NCBI GenBank assembly: GCA_964620555.1 | Contig: CAZUGZ010000043.1 | Location: 1-18,764 of the forward strand | Source: JAPOQD01 sp964620555 | GTDB lineage: Bacteria; Pseudomonadota; Gammaproteobacteria; Pseudomonadales; Halieaceae | DNA length: 18,764 nucleotides | Direction of reading: 5' to 3' | Shown here: positions 7,160-13,701 of the stretch, in pieces | How the letters are laid out: every line of letters begins with the position of its first letter | Position numbering within the stretch: position 1 is the first letter of the stretch | Made by a program: the position numbers and the translations under genes | Notes under the pieces: model-generated | Databases searched by the model: none | The model's input: only the letters and a program-made list of their open reading frames with translations | What the model was told of the DNA's origin: nothing

Positions 7160-7741
7160 GTGGCACCACGGCGGTCCGGCAGGAAATCCGCAACCCGTAT
7201 TATTGGCGGCAAGTGGCGCGGCCGCAAGCTGCCCTTCGCAGCGGAGGACGGCCTGCGCCCCACCCCGGACCGGGTCCGCGAAACCGTATTCAACTGGCTG
7301 GCGCCGCACCTGCCGGGAGCGGTCTGCCTGGACCTGTTCGCGGGCAGCGGCGCATTGGGACTGGAGGCCCTGTCGCGCGGTGCCCGTCGCTGTGTGCTGG
7401 TGGACAGCTCCGCCTCGGTGGTGGCGCAGCTCGGGGAACTGCTGACCCGGCTGGCGGCGGAGGGGGCGGAATGCCGCCGCGCCGATGCCCGGGAGTTCCT
7501 GTTCGGCAATCACCCCTGCCGCGGCAGTCTCGACCTGGTGTTTCTCGACCCGCCGTTTCAGCGGCAGTGGCTGACACCAGTGTGTGCCCTGCTGGAGGAA
7601 AACCAGTGGCTGCGCGCGGGCGCCCACATCTATTTGGAGTCCGCCGTGCGCGAGCCCCGGCCACAGGTTCCCGCCAACTGGCGGGAGCACCGGCAGCAGC
7701 GGGCCGGGGAGGTGCGTTACCAGTTGTTTGTGCGGGCCTGA
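7160..7741 (+). CDS. rsmD: 16S rRNA (guanine(966)-N2)-methyltransferase RsmD
   Basis: RsmD methylates G966 of 16S rRNA using SAM. The GTG start at 7160 is chosen because a strong Shine-Dalgarno AGGAGGAG lies five bases upstream; the open frame extends further upstream only as antisense to ftsY. The 193-residue protein shows RIIGGKWRGRKL near the N terminus, RPTPDRVRETVFNWL (33-47), SAM motif LDLFAGSGALGLEAL (57-71) and catalytic DPPF (130-133). It is divergent from ftsY, a conserved arrangement, and is followed by coaD after 153 bases. Confidence 0.95.
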   Translation: MAPRRSGRKSATRIIGGKWRGRKLPFAAEDGLRPTPDRVRETVFNWLAPHLPGAVCLDLFAGSGALGLEALSRGARRCVLVDSSASVVAQLGELLTRLAAEGAECRRADAREFLFGNHPCRGSLDLVFLDPPFQRQWLTPVCALLEENQWLRAGAHIYLESAVREPRPQVPANWREHRQQRAGEVRYQLFVRA

Positions 7742-7894
7742 TCAACCCGCATACTGCGCCCGATTGCTCGAGTTCATGTCCAGCAACCCGTCAATCCTGT
7801 TTTCCAGCTTTTCCACGGTTGCAAAATGCGGGCTGGTGCAATATGCGGGCGAATTGTTTAGCATCCCGCGCTGCGACCGAGAACGGGAGAGCAG

Positions 7895-8371
7895 ATGAGA
7901 AGAGCAATCTACCCGGGCAGCTTCAACCCCATCACCAACGGCCATGTCGACCTGGTGGAACGGGCCGGCCGCCTGTTCGACCAGGTGCTGGTGGGGGTGG
8001 CGAGCAGTGCCGGGAAAGCGCCCCTGTTCAGCCTGCAGCAGCGCGTCGAGTTGTGTGTCCAGTCGCTGGGGCACCTGGACAATGTCGAGGTGGACCAGTT
8101 CGACGGCCTGGTGATCGATTTCGCCGCCAGCCGGGAGGGCTGTTGCGTGATTCGCGGCGTGCGCAGCCAGGCGGACTTCGACTACGAGATGCAAATGGCC
8201 GACATGAACCGGGCCATGGACCCGCAATACGAGATGGTGTTGCTGACCCCGGCCCAGCGCTGGTCCTCCATCTCCTCTTCCCTGGTCAGGGAAATTGCCG
8301 AAATGGGAGGCGATGTCTCGGGCTTTGTGCCGCCCCCGGTAGTCCGGGCACTGGCCGACCGGTTCGGCTGA
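7895..8371 (+). CDS. coaD: Phosphopantetheine adenylyltransferase CoaD
   Basis: CoaD transfers AMP from ATP to 4'-phosphopantetheine, the penultimate step of coenzyme A synthesis. The 158-residue length is typical. It shows the nucleotidyltransferase motif YPGSFNPITNGH (6-17), RGVRSQADFDYEMQMADMN and ISSSLVREIA. GGGAG lies five bases before the ATG. The spacer after rsmD could hold a promoter, but I see no convincing hexamer pair. It converges on mutM with 30 bases between the stops. Confidence 0.97.
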   Translation: MRRAIYPGSFNPITNGHVDLVERAGRLFDQVLVGVASSAGKAPLFSLQQRVELCVQSLGHLDNVEVDQFDGLVIDFAASREGCCVIRGVRSQADFDYEMQMADMNRAMDPQYEMVLLTPAQRWSSISSSLVREIAEMGGDVSGFVPPPVVRALADRFG

Positions 8372-8401
8372 TTCCGGTTCGGCCGGCTGCTCGGCAACCC
8401 C

Positions 8402-9217
8402 TCAGGTCTGGCAGGTGGCGCAGTACACGGTGCTGCGCTGGCCGAGCCGGGCTTCCCGCAGTTCCCGCCCACAGCCGTAGCAGGGCTGTCCGCCGCGAGC
8501 GTAGACCTGCAGCCGCTGGCGAAAATAGCCGGGCCTGCCGTCGCCGCCTACAAAATCGCGCAGGGTGGTTCCGCCCTCGGCCAGGGCGTCGCCCAATACC
8601 TGCCTGAGCGCCGCTGCCAGACGCCCATAGCGAAACGCGGAGATGCGCCCGGCGGAGCGGTCGGGGCGGATACCGGCGACGTACAGCGCTTCGTTGGCAT
8701 AGATGTTGCCGATGCCCACCACCACGCTGCTGTCCATGAGGAAGTTTTTCACCGGCACACTGCGCAGGCGGGAGCGGCGGTACAGGTATTCTCCGCCAAA
8801 CCCGTCCTGCAGCGGTTCCGGGCCCAGCCCGCTGAGCAGGTGGTGTTGCAGCGGGTCATCGTGGGTCCACAGCAGGCAACCGAAACGACGGGGGTCGTTG
8901 AAACGCAGCAGGCTGCCGCCACTCAAGCGGATGTCGACGTGGTCGTGTTTGCCAGGTGGCGTCTTCGAGGACACCACCCGCAGCGAGCCGGACATGCCCA
9001 GGTGCAGGATCAGGCTGCCGCCATCGGTGCGGAACAACAGGTATTTGCCGCGCCGCTGGACGGCCTCGATGCGGCAGCCGGGCAGCAGGGTGCCGATTTC
9101 GCGGGGTACCGGCCAGCGCAGCCGCGCCTCCCGCACCGCCACCTGTTCCACCAGGCGGCCCAGGACCAGGGATTCAATGCCCCGGCGGGTGGTCTCTACT
9201 TCGGGTAATTCCGGCAT
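8402..9217 (-). CDS. mutM: Formamidopyrimidine-DNA glycosylase MutM (Fpg)
   Basis: This base-excision enzyme removes 8-oxoguanine and formamidopyrimidines. The ATG at 9217 is fixed by the invariant N terminus MPELPEVETTRR, where Pro2 is the nucleophile after Met removal and Glu3 is catalytic; the frame is open further upstream only by overlap with rpmG and rpmB. Lys58 in RRGKYLLF and a four-cysteine zinc finger (C246, C249, C266, C269) complete the active enzyme of 271 residues. It begins 26 bases after the rpmG stop, matching the conserved rpmB-rpmG-mutM order. Confidence 0.97.
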   Translation of the reverse strand: MPELPEVETTRRGIESLVLGRLVEQVAVREARLRWPVPREIGTLLPGCRIEAVQRRGKYLLFRTDGGSLILHLGMSGSLRVVSSKTPPGKHDHVDIRLSGGSLLRFNDPRRFGCLLWTHDDPLQHHLLSGLGPEPLQDGFGGEYLYRRSRLRSVPVKNFLMDSSVVVGIGNIYANEALYVAGIRPDRSAGRISAFRYGRLAAALRQVLGDALAEGGTTLRDFVGGDGRPGYFRQRLQVYARGGQPCYGCGRELREARLGQRSTVYCATCQT

Positions 9218-9243
9218 GGCAACCGCGCCGGCAACGCAATCGG

Positions 9244-9399
9244 CTACTTGATCTTGCTTTCCCTGTACAGCACGTGGCGGCGCACCACCGGGTCGTACTT
9301 TTTCATCTCCAGCTTGTCCGGCGTGCTGCGCTTGTTCTTGTCGGTGGTGTAGTAATGCCCGGTACCGGCGGAGGACACCAGTTTGATCTTTTCTCTCAT
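9244..9399 (-). CDS. rpmG: 50S ribosomal protein L33
   Basis: This small gene encodes 51 residues beginning MREKIKLVSSAGTGHYYTTD and ending in RRHVLYRESKIK, matching L33 end to end. There are no zinc-ribbon cysteines, so it is the cysteine-free form. It lies 26 bases after rpmB and 26 before mutM in the same direction, and is probably transcribed from the promoter before rpmB. Confidence 0.96.
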   Translation of the reverse strand: MREKIKLVSSAGTGHYYTTDKNKRSTPDKLEMKKYDPVVRRHVLYRESKIK

Positions 9400-9425
9400 C
9401 GCGGCACTCCCGGCGGTTGGTCCGC

Positions 9426-9662
9426 CTAGACCTTTTCGCCCCGGGCACGAAGTTCGGCCAGCACCGACTCGATACCGTGCTTGTCAATGATGCGCATGCC
9501 CTTGCTCGAGACCCGCAGGCTGACGAAACGCCGCTCGGACTCAAGCCAGAAACGGTGCTTGTGCAGGTTCGGCAAAAACCGGCGCCGGGTACGGTTTTTG
9601 GCGTGGGATACATTGTTCCCGGCGAGCGGTCGCTTGCCGGTCACCTGGCATACTCTGGCCAT
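9426..9662 (-). CDS. rpmB: 50S ribosomal protein L28
   Basis: The 78-residue product starts MARVCQVTGKRPLAGNNVSH and continues AKNRTRRRFLPNLHKHRFW, diagnostic of L28. The frame is open upstream to 9707, but the family N terminus fixes the start at the ATG at 9662. It heads the rpmB-rpmG-mutM group, with a promoter about 80-105 bases upstream. The DNA beyond that promoter is the start of the low-G+C island. Confidence 0.97.
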   Translation of the reverse strand: MARVCQVTGKRPLAGNNVSHAKNRTRRRFLPNLHKHRFWLESERRFVSLRVSSKGMRIIDKHGIESVLAELRARGEKV

Positions 9663-9739
9663 GATTCGGTCGCTCTCAAAGCGTGGGCATTGCTTCCCAA
9701 CTGGCACCCCGTCCGGGGCCGCCCGCCAGGAAGCGCGAC

Positions 9740-9768
9740 CTTATACCAGATGCCCCGGGGCTTGGCAA
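9740..9768 (-). promoter_or_regulatory. Promoter of rpmB-rpmG-mutM
   Basis: On the minus strand TTGCCA (9768-9763) and TATAAG (9745-9740) are exactly 17 bases apart, a good sigma70 promoter. The leader to the rpmB ATG would be about 70 bases. This is the last recognisable core sequence before the island. Confidence 0.65.
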
Positions 9769-9896
9769 GCCGGGTGTTGCGACAGTGTTGTAAACAAATA
9801 AATGTGTCGGGTTTTAGAACACACAAAGTGTCCGATCGTACAGTTTCCGATCTGGAGTGGAATCGGGAGGCTGTATGGGCTTGGCAAAACGGACGA

Positions 9897-9936
9897 ATAA
9901 AAAGGCGGGACAAGTTAGTACAACGATACTTCCGCC
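9897..9936 (-). terminator. Weak candidate terminator after TBDR2
   Basis: On the minus strand GGCGGA (9936-9931) can pair with TCCCGCC (9910-9904) with one bulged base and a loop of about 20, followed by TTTTTATT. The stem overlaps the TBDR2 stop codon. The long loop makes it weak, but it is the only terminator-like structure before the co-directional rpmB promoter. Confidence 0.3.
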
Positions 9937-12080
9937 GCAATTCCGAACGTCAACGGCGGGCTGGCCGAAAACCCGTCACCTATCGACGAGACATTGCTGA
10001 AGGCGGAATAGTCCTCGTCGAGTAGATTCCGGCCATACAATCGAAGTCGATACTTCTCGTCGCTGCTGGTCCACGCCAGTTCGGCATTGACAATGGTATA
10101 TGACGGTTCTTCGACGAGGTTACCCGGATCCCAGAAAAAGCCGCTGTTATAGGATGCGGTTACGCTTGCCGAAATATTGCCTGAGCTGATCGGAAAATTC
10201 TGAGTTGCACTGAGGAACGCCATTGTGTCTGGCGATCGCAGCATATCGTTGCCGGTACAATCTGTCGCCGTAGCGGCGCCGAATCCCGGTAATCCCATGA
10301 TAGGTACAAATATCACGCAATCTGGAAAGCTCTCGTAAGTTGCGTCCAGCAACGAAACCCCATACCTCAACCGAAGCGCGTCAGTAAGGAGTGCTTCGCC
10401 TTCAATTTCAATTCCCTTGACATCGCCCTCCGCCGCGTTCACCAGTACCGAAACACCACCTTCTATTCTCGATATCTGTATGTTTTCGTATTGGTAGAGA
10501 AATGCGCTTACATTAAGACGCAACCGATCATCTAGAAAATCGCCCTTCATTCCGACTTCAAATGCATCCAAGATTTCTGGATCAATGGGGGGCTGCGGTG
10601 TACCGGAACTAACAACAGTATTGAACACACCGCTCTTGAAACCGCGATTGTAGGTCGCGAACAGCATCATGTCGTCGGACCAATCGTGTTCTATGGCCAG
10701 GCGCCAGGTCGGTTCTTCAAAGGTCTCTGCTTCATCGTATGTGGTAGAAACAGCTGTACCCAGAGTCGCACCACCCGAAATACTCCGGTCATCCGATGTC
10801 CAACGTGCTCCAAGTATCAGGCTGGTAGAATCGGAGAAGTCATAGGTTCCCTGACCGAACAACGCAATCGATTCCGTTTCGACATCCGGGTTGAAGGCAA
10901 TTTCGTCGCCGGGGAGTCCGCTGCCAGACAATGAACTCTGGATGAGCGGGCCGGAAAGAGAAAATCGGTCGTAAGACGATGAGTCGTTCCAGTAGAATGC
11001 TCCGAGTATCCAGTTGAAACGTGAGTCATCTGCCTGCGAGTGCAGGCGAAATTCCTGGCTGAAAGTTTCGATTGACTGAGGTGCGCGCACACTAATCAGG
11101 GCCGGCGGCGTGTTGTCTTGGGCCCAGGACTGGTCGCTCTCGCCGTCCTTGTAGCTCGTGATGCTGAAAAAGTCGAAAGCGGACAGCGAGTGTTCGATCT
11201 GCGCCGAAAATAAAACCGCGCGATTGCTGATTTCCGGTCGAATCCCCGTATTGACATCCTGATAGTCGCCATCAATCCCCGGTGTTCCGGCGCAAACTGT
11301 GTTCGGGAAGCAGGATCGATTGAGACCGAGATCGGTATCGCTGTCGTCCCAGCTCAGCGACAGTTTCACCGCCGTCCGATCACTGGGCTCGTACAATAAC
11401 TTCGTTCGAACTTGTGTGTACTCATCAAAACCGACATCTTCTTGTAGTGCAATATTGGTTCCGAACCCTTCCTCTTGCCGTTGTGCGGCAATCGAAAGAT
11501 CAATCGCCACATTCTCCGAAACACCAGTGGAGGCATAAAGTTGACCGCCATACGTCTCGTAATTGCCGGCATGCATGCCCAGTTTGAGTTGCTTCTCCTG
11601 CGTAGGCTGTTTGGTAATGATATGTATTACCCCACCAGTGGTATTGCGACCGAATAGCGTGCCCTGTGGCCCCTTCAAGACTTCAATTCGCTCGATATTG
11701 TTGAAGCCGCGGATAGCATTAATAAGTCCAGGCAAGTAAATACCGTCGACATAGGTTGAGATACTTGCCTCATCGCCGACCGCGCCGTTTTGCCCGCCGA
11801 CGCCTCGCAGATAGGGCGTAGATGCACCGACTTGTTGCCCCATTTGCAGACCCGGTGTGATGATCCCGAGGTCGCGGGTTGTCGCGACACCGAACTGCTC
11901 AATTTCGTTGGCAGAGAATGCAGAGATAGTGATCGGTACATCCTGTACCGACTCCTCGCGCTTTTCGGCAGTGACAATGATTTCTTCGAGTGTTGCCGAA
12001 AATTGTGCGGAGGCCGTCTGAGAGCAGAACATCAGTACGCCAACAAGCAGCGGTAAGAACAGTCGAGCAAAATTGTACAT
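9915..12080 (-). CDS. TonB-dependent outer-membrane receptor (TBDR2)
   Basis: This is a complete 721-residue receptor. Its parts are a signal peptide ending TASA (cut after about residue 25), a TonB box LEEIIVTAEKR (31-41), a plug with GFNNIERIEVLKGPQGTLFGRN then TTGGVIHIITKQP, a beta-barrel, and a C-terminal aromatic (EVSLY). The ATG at 12080 is chosen because GGAGG precedes it by six bases and a signal peptide follows; the frame is open upstream through an unrelated dehydrogenase fragment. G+C and codon use are clearly lower than in TBDR1 and the core genes, which suggests acquisition. It is divergent from the VOC gene. The substrate is unknown; receptors of this plug type are common in marine degraders of aromatic, steroid or siderophore compounds. 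Confidence 0.92.
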   Translation of the reverse strand: MYNFARLFLPLLVGVLMFCSQTASAQFSATLEEIIVTAEKREESVQDVPITISAFSANEIEQFGVATTRDLGIITPGLQMGQQVGASTPYLRGVGGQNGAVGDEASISTYVDGIYLPGLINAIRGFNNIERIEVLKGPQGTLFGRNTTGGVIHIITKQPTQEKQLKLGMHAGNYETYGGQLYASTGVSENVAIDLSIAAQRQEEGFGTNIALQEDVGFDEYTQVRTKLLYEPSDRTAVKLSLSWDDSDTDLGLNRSCFPNTVCAGTPGIDGDYQDVNTGIRPEISNRAVLFSAQIEHSLSAFDFFSITSYKDGESDQSWAQDNTPPALISVRAPQSIETFSQEFRLHSQADDSRFNWILGAFYWNDSSSYDRFSLSGPLIQSSLSGSGLPGDEIAFNPDVETESIALFGQGTYDFSDSTSLILGARWTSDDRSISGGATLGTAVSTTYDEAETFEEPTWRLAIEHDWSDDMMLFATYNRGFKSGVFNTVVSSGTPQPPIDPEILDAFEVGMKGDFLDDRLRLNVSAFLYQYENIQISRIEGGVSVLVNAAEGDVKGIEIEGEALLTDALRLRYGVSLLDATYESFPDCVIFVPIMGLPGFGAATATDCTGNDMLRSPDTMAFLSATQNFPISSGNISASVTASYNSGFFWDPGNLVEEPSYTIVNAELAWTSSDEKYRLRLYGRNLLDEDYSAFSNVSSIGDGFSASPPLTFGIAAEVSLY

Positions 12081-12124
12081 CGCCCCTCCTAGTAAACTTC
12101 CAATCATGCTTCCTACTTGGCGAT

Positions 12125-12152
12125 GGTATATAGGGGCGAAATCCGCTGGCAA
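12125..12152 (-). promoter_or_regulatory. Candidate promoter of TBDR2
   Basis: On the minus strand TTGCCA (12152-12147) and TATACC (12130-12125) are 16 bases apart, about 45 bases upstream of the chosen ATG. It lies between the dehydrogenase fragment and the receptor gene. Candidate only. Confidence 0.4.
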
Positions 12153-12191
12153 GACTTTATCGCTGACCTGACATATGTTTTTCCTATAGCT

Positions 12192-12281
12192 CTCCGCCCA
12201 GATAACTGTGCCAAGTTTTTCTGCGGTAACGAGCTTGCCGTTCTCGCGGTCGAGTACGTTAAAGAAACCGTTGTATGGTTC
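12192..12281 (-). pseudogene. Fragment of a PQQ-dependent alcohol dehydrogenase
   Basis: A minus-strand frame reads EPYNGFFNVLDRENGKLVTA followed by EKLGTVIWAE. This matches the repeat segment NGFFYVLDR-x-NG-x-L-x-x-A...W-A of quinoprotein (PQQ) alcohol dehydrogenases, periplasmic enzymes of about 600-700 residues. Only about 30 residues are recognisable. The match begins immediately beside the CTAG at the left end of the MITE-like element and fades before the TBDR2 leader. It is a remnant with no function of its own. The frame is open and in phase with TBDR2, which could mislead gene callers into a longer receptor. Confidence 0.6.
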
Positions 12282-12282
12282 A

Positions 12283-12366
12283 CTAGGAGTCTGCGCCGTA
12301 GAAAATAATCCTGTTGCGAACGCGGCACATCCTCACGACGGATTTTTCTACGGCGCAGACTCCTAG
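12283..12366. mobile_element. MITE-like element with CTAG at both ends
   Basis: Bases 12283-12305 and 12344-12366 are perfect 23-bp inverted repeats around a 38-base centre. Each outer end is CTAG, so the structure reads as CTAG + 19-bp terminal repeat (gagtctgcgccgtagaaaa) + centre + inverted repeat + CTAG. CTAG is a known target duplication of some IS families, such as members of IS5 and IS701. The 76-bp body is too short for a transposase and would need one in trans. As CTAG is itself palindromic, it could instead be part of the repeat. It separates the dehydrogenase fragment from the VOC promoter region; a strong hairpin in RNA is expected. Confidence 0.6.
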
Positions 12367-12457
12367 GTTCCCCGATGCACAGAACAACTCGGGATACGTT
12401 TTGTTATGAAAGATATACTACACCACCAAAATTTGGCTGGTATGACAAGGAACTACT

Positions 12458-13015
12458 ATGAGCAGATTCGCCGGACAACTTCATCAGATAGGAATAGTCG
12501 TCACGGATCTTGATCGAGCAATAGAGCACTGGACGCGACGTCTGGGTGTTGGTCCGTTTGCAATTGTCCCTGAAGTCCAGTTTGAGAATTACCGATATCG
12601 TGGCGATGCCATGAAGGGCCCGACGATCAGTATCGCTGTTGCGCAAGATGGTCCATTGCTGATCGAGATCATTAAGCAGCATGATGAGATACCTTCGGCC
12701 TATCTGGAGTACCTCAAAGTGTCCGATGGAGGTCTGCAGCATCTTAGTGCCTGGCCAGACTCGCGGACAGCGTATGATGAGCACTATCAGTCACTATTGA
12801 ATGAAGGATTTGAAGTTATTCATCAGGGCAATGTTTCTGGATTTGATGTGCGCTTCAGTTATTTCGGCCTTGCTGGTGATCCTGAATCGCCTCTTCTGGA
12901 GATTTCTGAGGCCAACATTCCGGAAATGGAGCCAGTTTGGATCAGGTTGAAACAACTGGCTCAAAATTGGGACGGTACTGAGCCTGTTCGCAACCTAGGA
13001 GAGATTTTGACGTAG
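12458..13015 (+). CDS. VOC-superfamily (glyoxalase-fold) metalloprotein
   Basis: This 185-residue protein has two vicinal-oxygen-chelate modules. The metal ligands expected for the methylmalonyl-CoA epimerase/glyoxalase I type are all present: His9 (LHQIGIVV), Glu70 (PLLIEII), His95 (LQHLSAW) and Glu148 (PLLEIS). It is therefore likely to be an active isomerase, lyase or dioxygenase-like enzyme, but the substrate is unknown. AAGGA lies six to seven bases before the ATG, and TATACT at 12414-12419 is a candidate -10 with a poor -35. Low G+C matches the divergent TBDR2, and the two may have arrived together. There is no signal peptide, so it is cytoplasmic. Confidence 0.85.
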   Translation: MSRFAGQLHQIGIVVTDLDRAIEHWTRRLGVGPFAIVPEVQFENYRYRGDAMKGPTISIAVAQDGPLLIEIIKQHDEIPSAYLEYLKVSDGGLQHLSAWPDSRTAYDEHYQSLLNEGFEVIHQGNVSGFDVRFSYFGLAGDPESPLLEISEANIPEMEPVWIRLKQLAQNWDGTEPVRNLGEILT

Positions 13016-13052
13016 CTTCGGTCAATTGTCGAAACCTGTGCCTCGCCAAAAC

Positions 13053-13190
13053 TCATCTTGACTCCTCGCTGATAGTATTCGTGGTGTACTCCAGCACAAT
13101 GCGGGTCTTCTCTTCGGCTGAGTATCACCGGCGAGTAGCCCGGCGGATATCTCGTATCGCCTTCTCGGCGCTCTTTTTCTTCTTTGTCAT
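13053..13190 (-). pseudogene. Remnant of an IS3-family transposase OrfA
   Basis: On the minus strand an ATG at 13190 opens KKSAEKAIRDIRRATRR, then an in-frame TGA at 13127-13125, then YSAEEKTRIVLE. Intact IS3-type OrfA proteins read ...RDIRRxTRRKYSAEEKIRIVLEGLRGE..., so a single codon has become a stop exactly where lysine is expected. After VLE (about 13089) the similarity is lost, although the frame stays open to 13053. The rest of OrfA and all of OrfB are missing. No clear terminal inverted repeats remain. Confidence 0.65.
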
Positions 13191-13320
13191 CATCGTTCCT
13201 GTTCAGGTAACGATGAGTCAAATGTCTCTCTTATTCAAACAACCTTTCTGGTCCGACTACTGCTGACGGCGCACAGACCGTCTGGAGAAGCTTCCGGAAG
13301 AAGGCGGCTGGGTATGGGAG

Positions 13321-13701
13321 ATGGACGAAATCCCGGATTGTGAGCCCGGGTCGGAGGACTTCTACAGCGCGCGCAGCACTGTAGTCGACTTCGAATACGC
13401 GGATTCGGATTTTGAGATGACGCTCGATGCGTGTCCCACAGCTCTTGCGCGTGTTTTCGGGCTGCTCTCTACGTTCAGCGTAGTCCCGGTTGCCAACACG
13501 GTTGAATCGACCGACGACGACGCTGTCGCAGTCCATTTGCGCCTATCGAACATCGAAACGTCTCGGCTCGACCTGCTGCATCGAAATTTCAGCCAATTGA
13601 CTGAGGGCGGGGAAGCGGAATTCGTACCAGTAGCAGGCCGGGGGGAAATAGAGGATAGTAGGCCCCATGCTGGTACTTGGTATCGAAACTTCCTGCGATG
13701 A
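13321..13701 (+). CDS. Small ACT-like domain protein, perhaps truncated
   Basis: The 126-codon frame contains a segment (about residues 30-100) reading FEMTLDACPTALARVFGLLS, then VVPVANTVES..., then AVHLRLSNIETSRLDLLHRNFSQL. This is the beta-alpha-beta-beta-alpha-beta pattern of ACT domains like the small acetolactate synthase subunit IlvM, which bind amino acids. The frame is open back to 13267 and residues there also look coding (RLEKLPEEGGWVWE), but no start codon or binding site is convincing, so the N terminus may be lost. The last 12 codons run into tsaD by 35 bases, suggesting that the native end was also replaced. Codon use is less G+C-rich than the core. Family assignment is by eye only. 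Confidence 0.4.
   Translation: MDEIPDCEPGSEDFYSARSTVVDFEYADSDFEMTLDACPTALARVFGLLSTFSVVPVANTVESTDDDAVAVHLRLSNIETSRLDLLHRNFSQLTEGGEAEFVPVAGRGEIEDSRPHAGTWYRNFLR

Noticed and set aside
7742..7894. Promoter or small RNA between rsmD and coaD
   Set aside because: There are AT-richer words such as TTGCAA and AATATG, but no pair has acceptable spacing and no stable hairpin with a T-run is visible.
9770..9900. Possible small gene or remnant between the rpmB promoter and TBDR2
   Set aside because: A plus-strand frame reads EWNREAVWAWQNG, which looks faintly protein-like, but it continues into the reverse complement of TBDR2 and has no binding site or recognisable family.
12404..12784. 126-codon minus-strand frame antisense to the VOC gene
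   Set aside because: The plus-strand VOC protein has all four metal ligands and a ribosome binding site; the antisense frame has no motif.
13081..13266. 61-codon plus-strand frame with a hydrophobic stretch (FFFFVIIVP)
   Set aside because: It looks like a membrane peptide, but it is the reverse of the lysine-rich start of the OrfA remnant; the poly-lysine codons give phenylalanines on the other strand.
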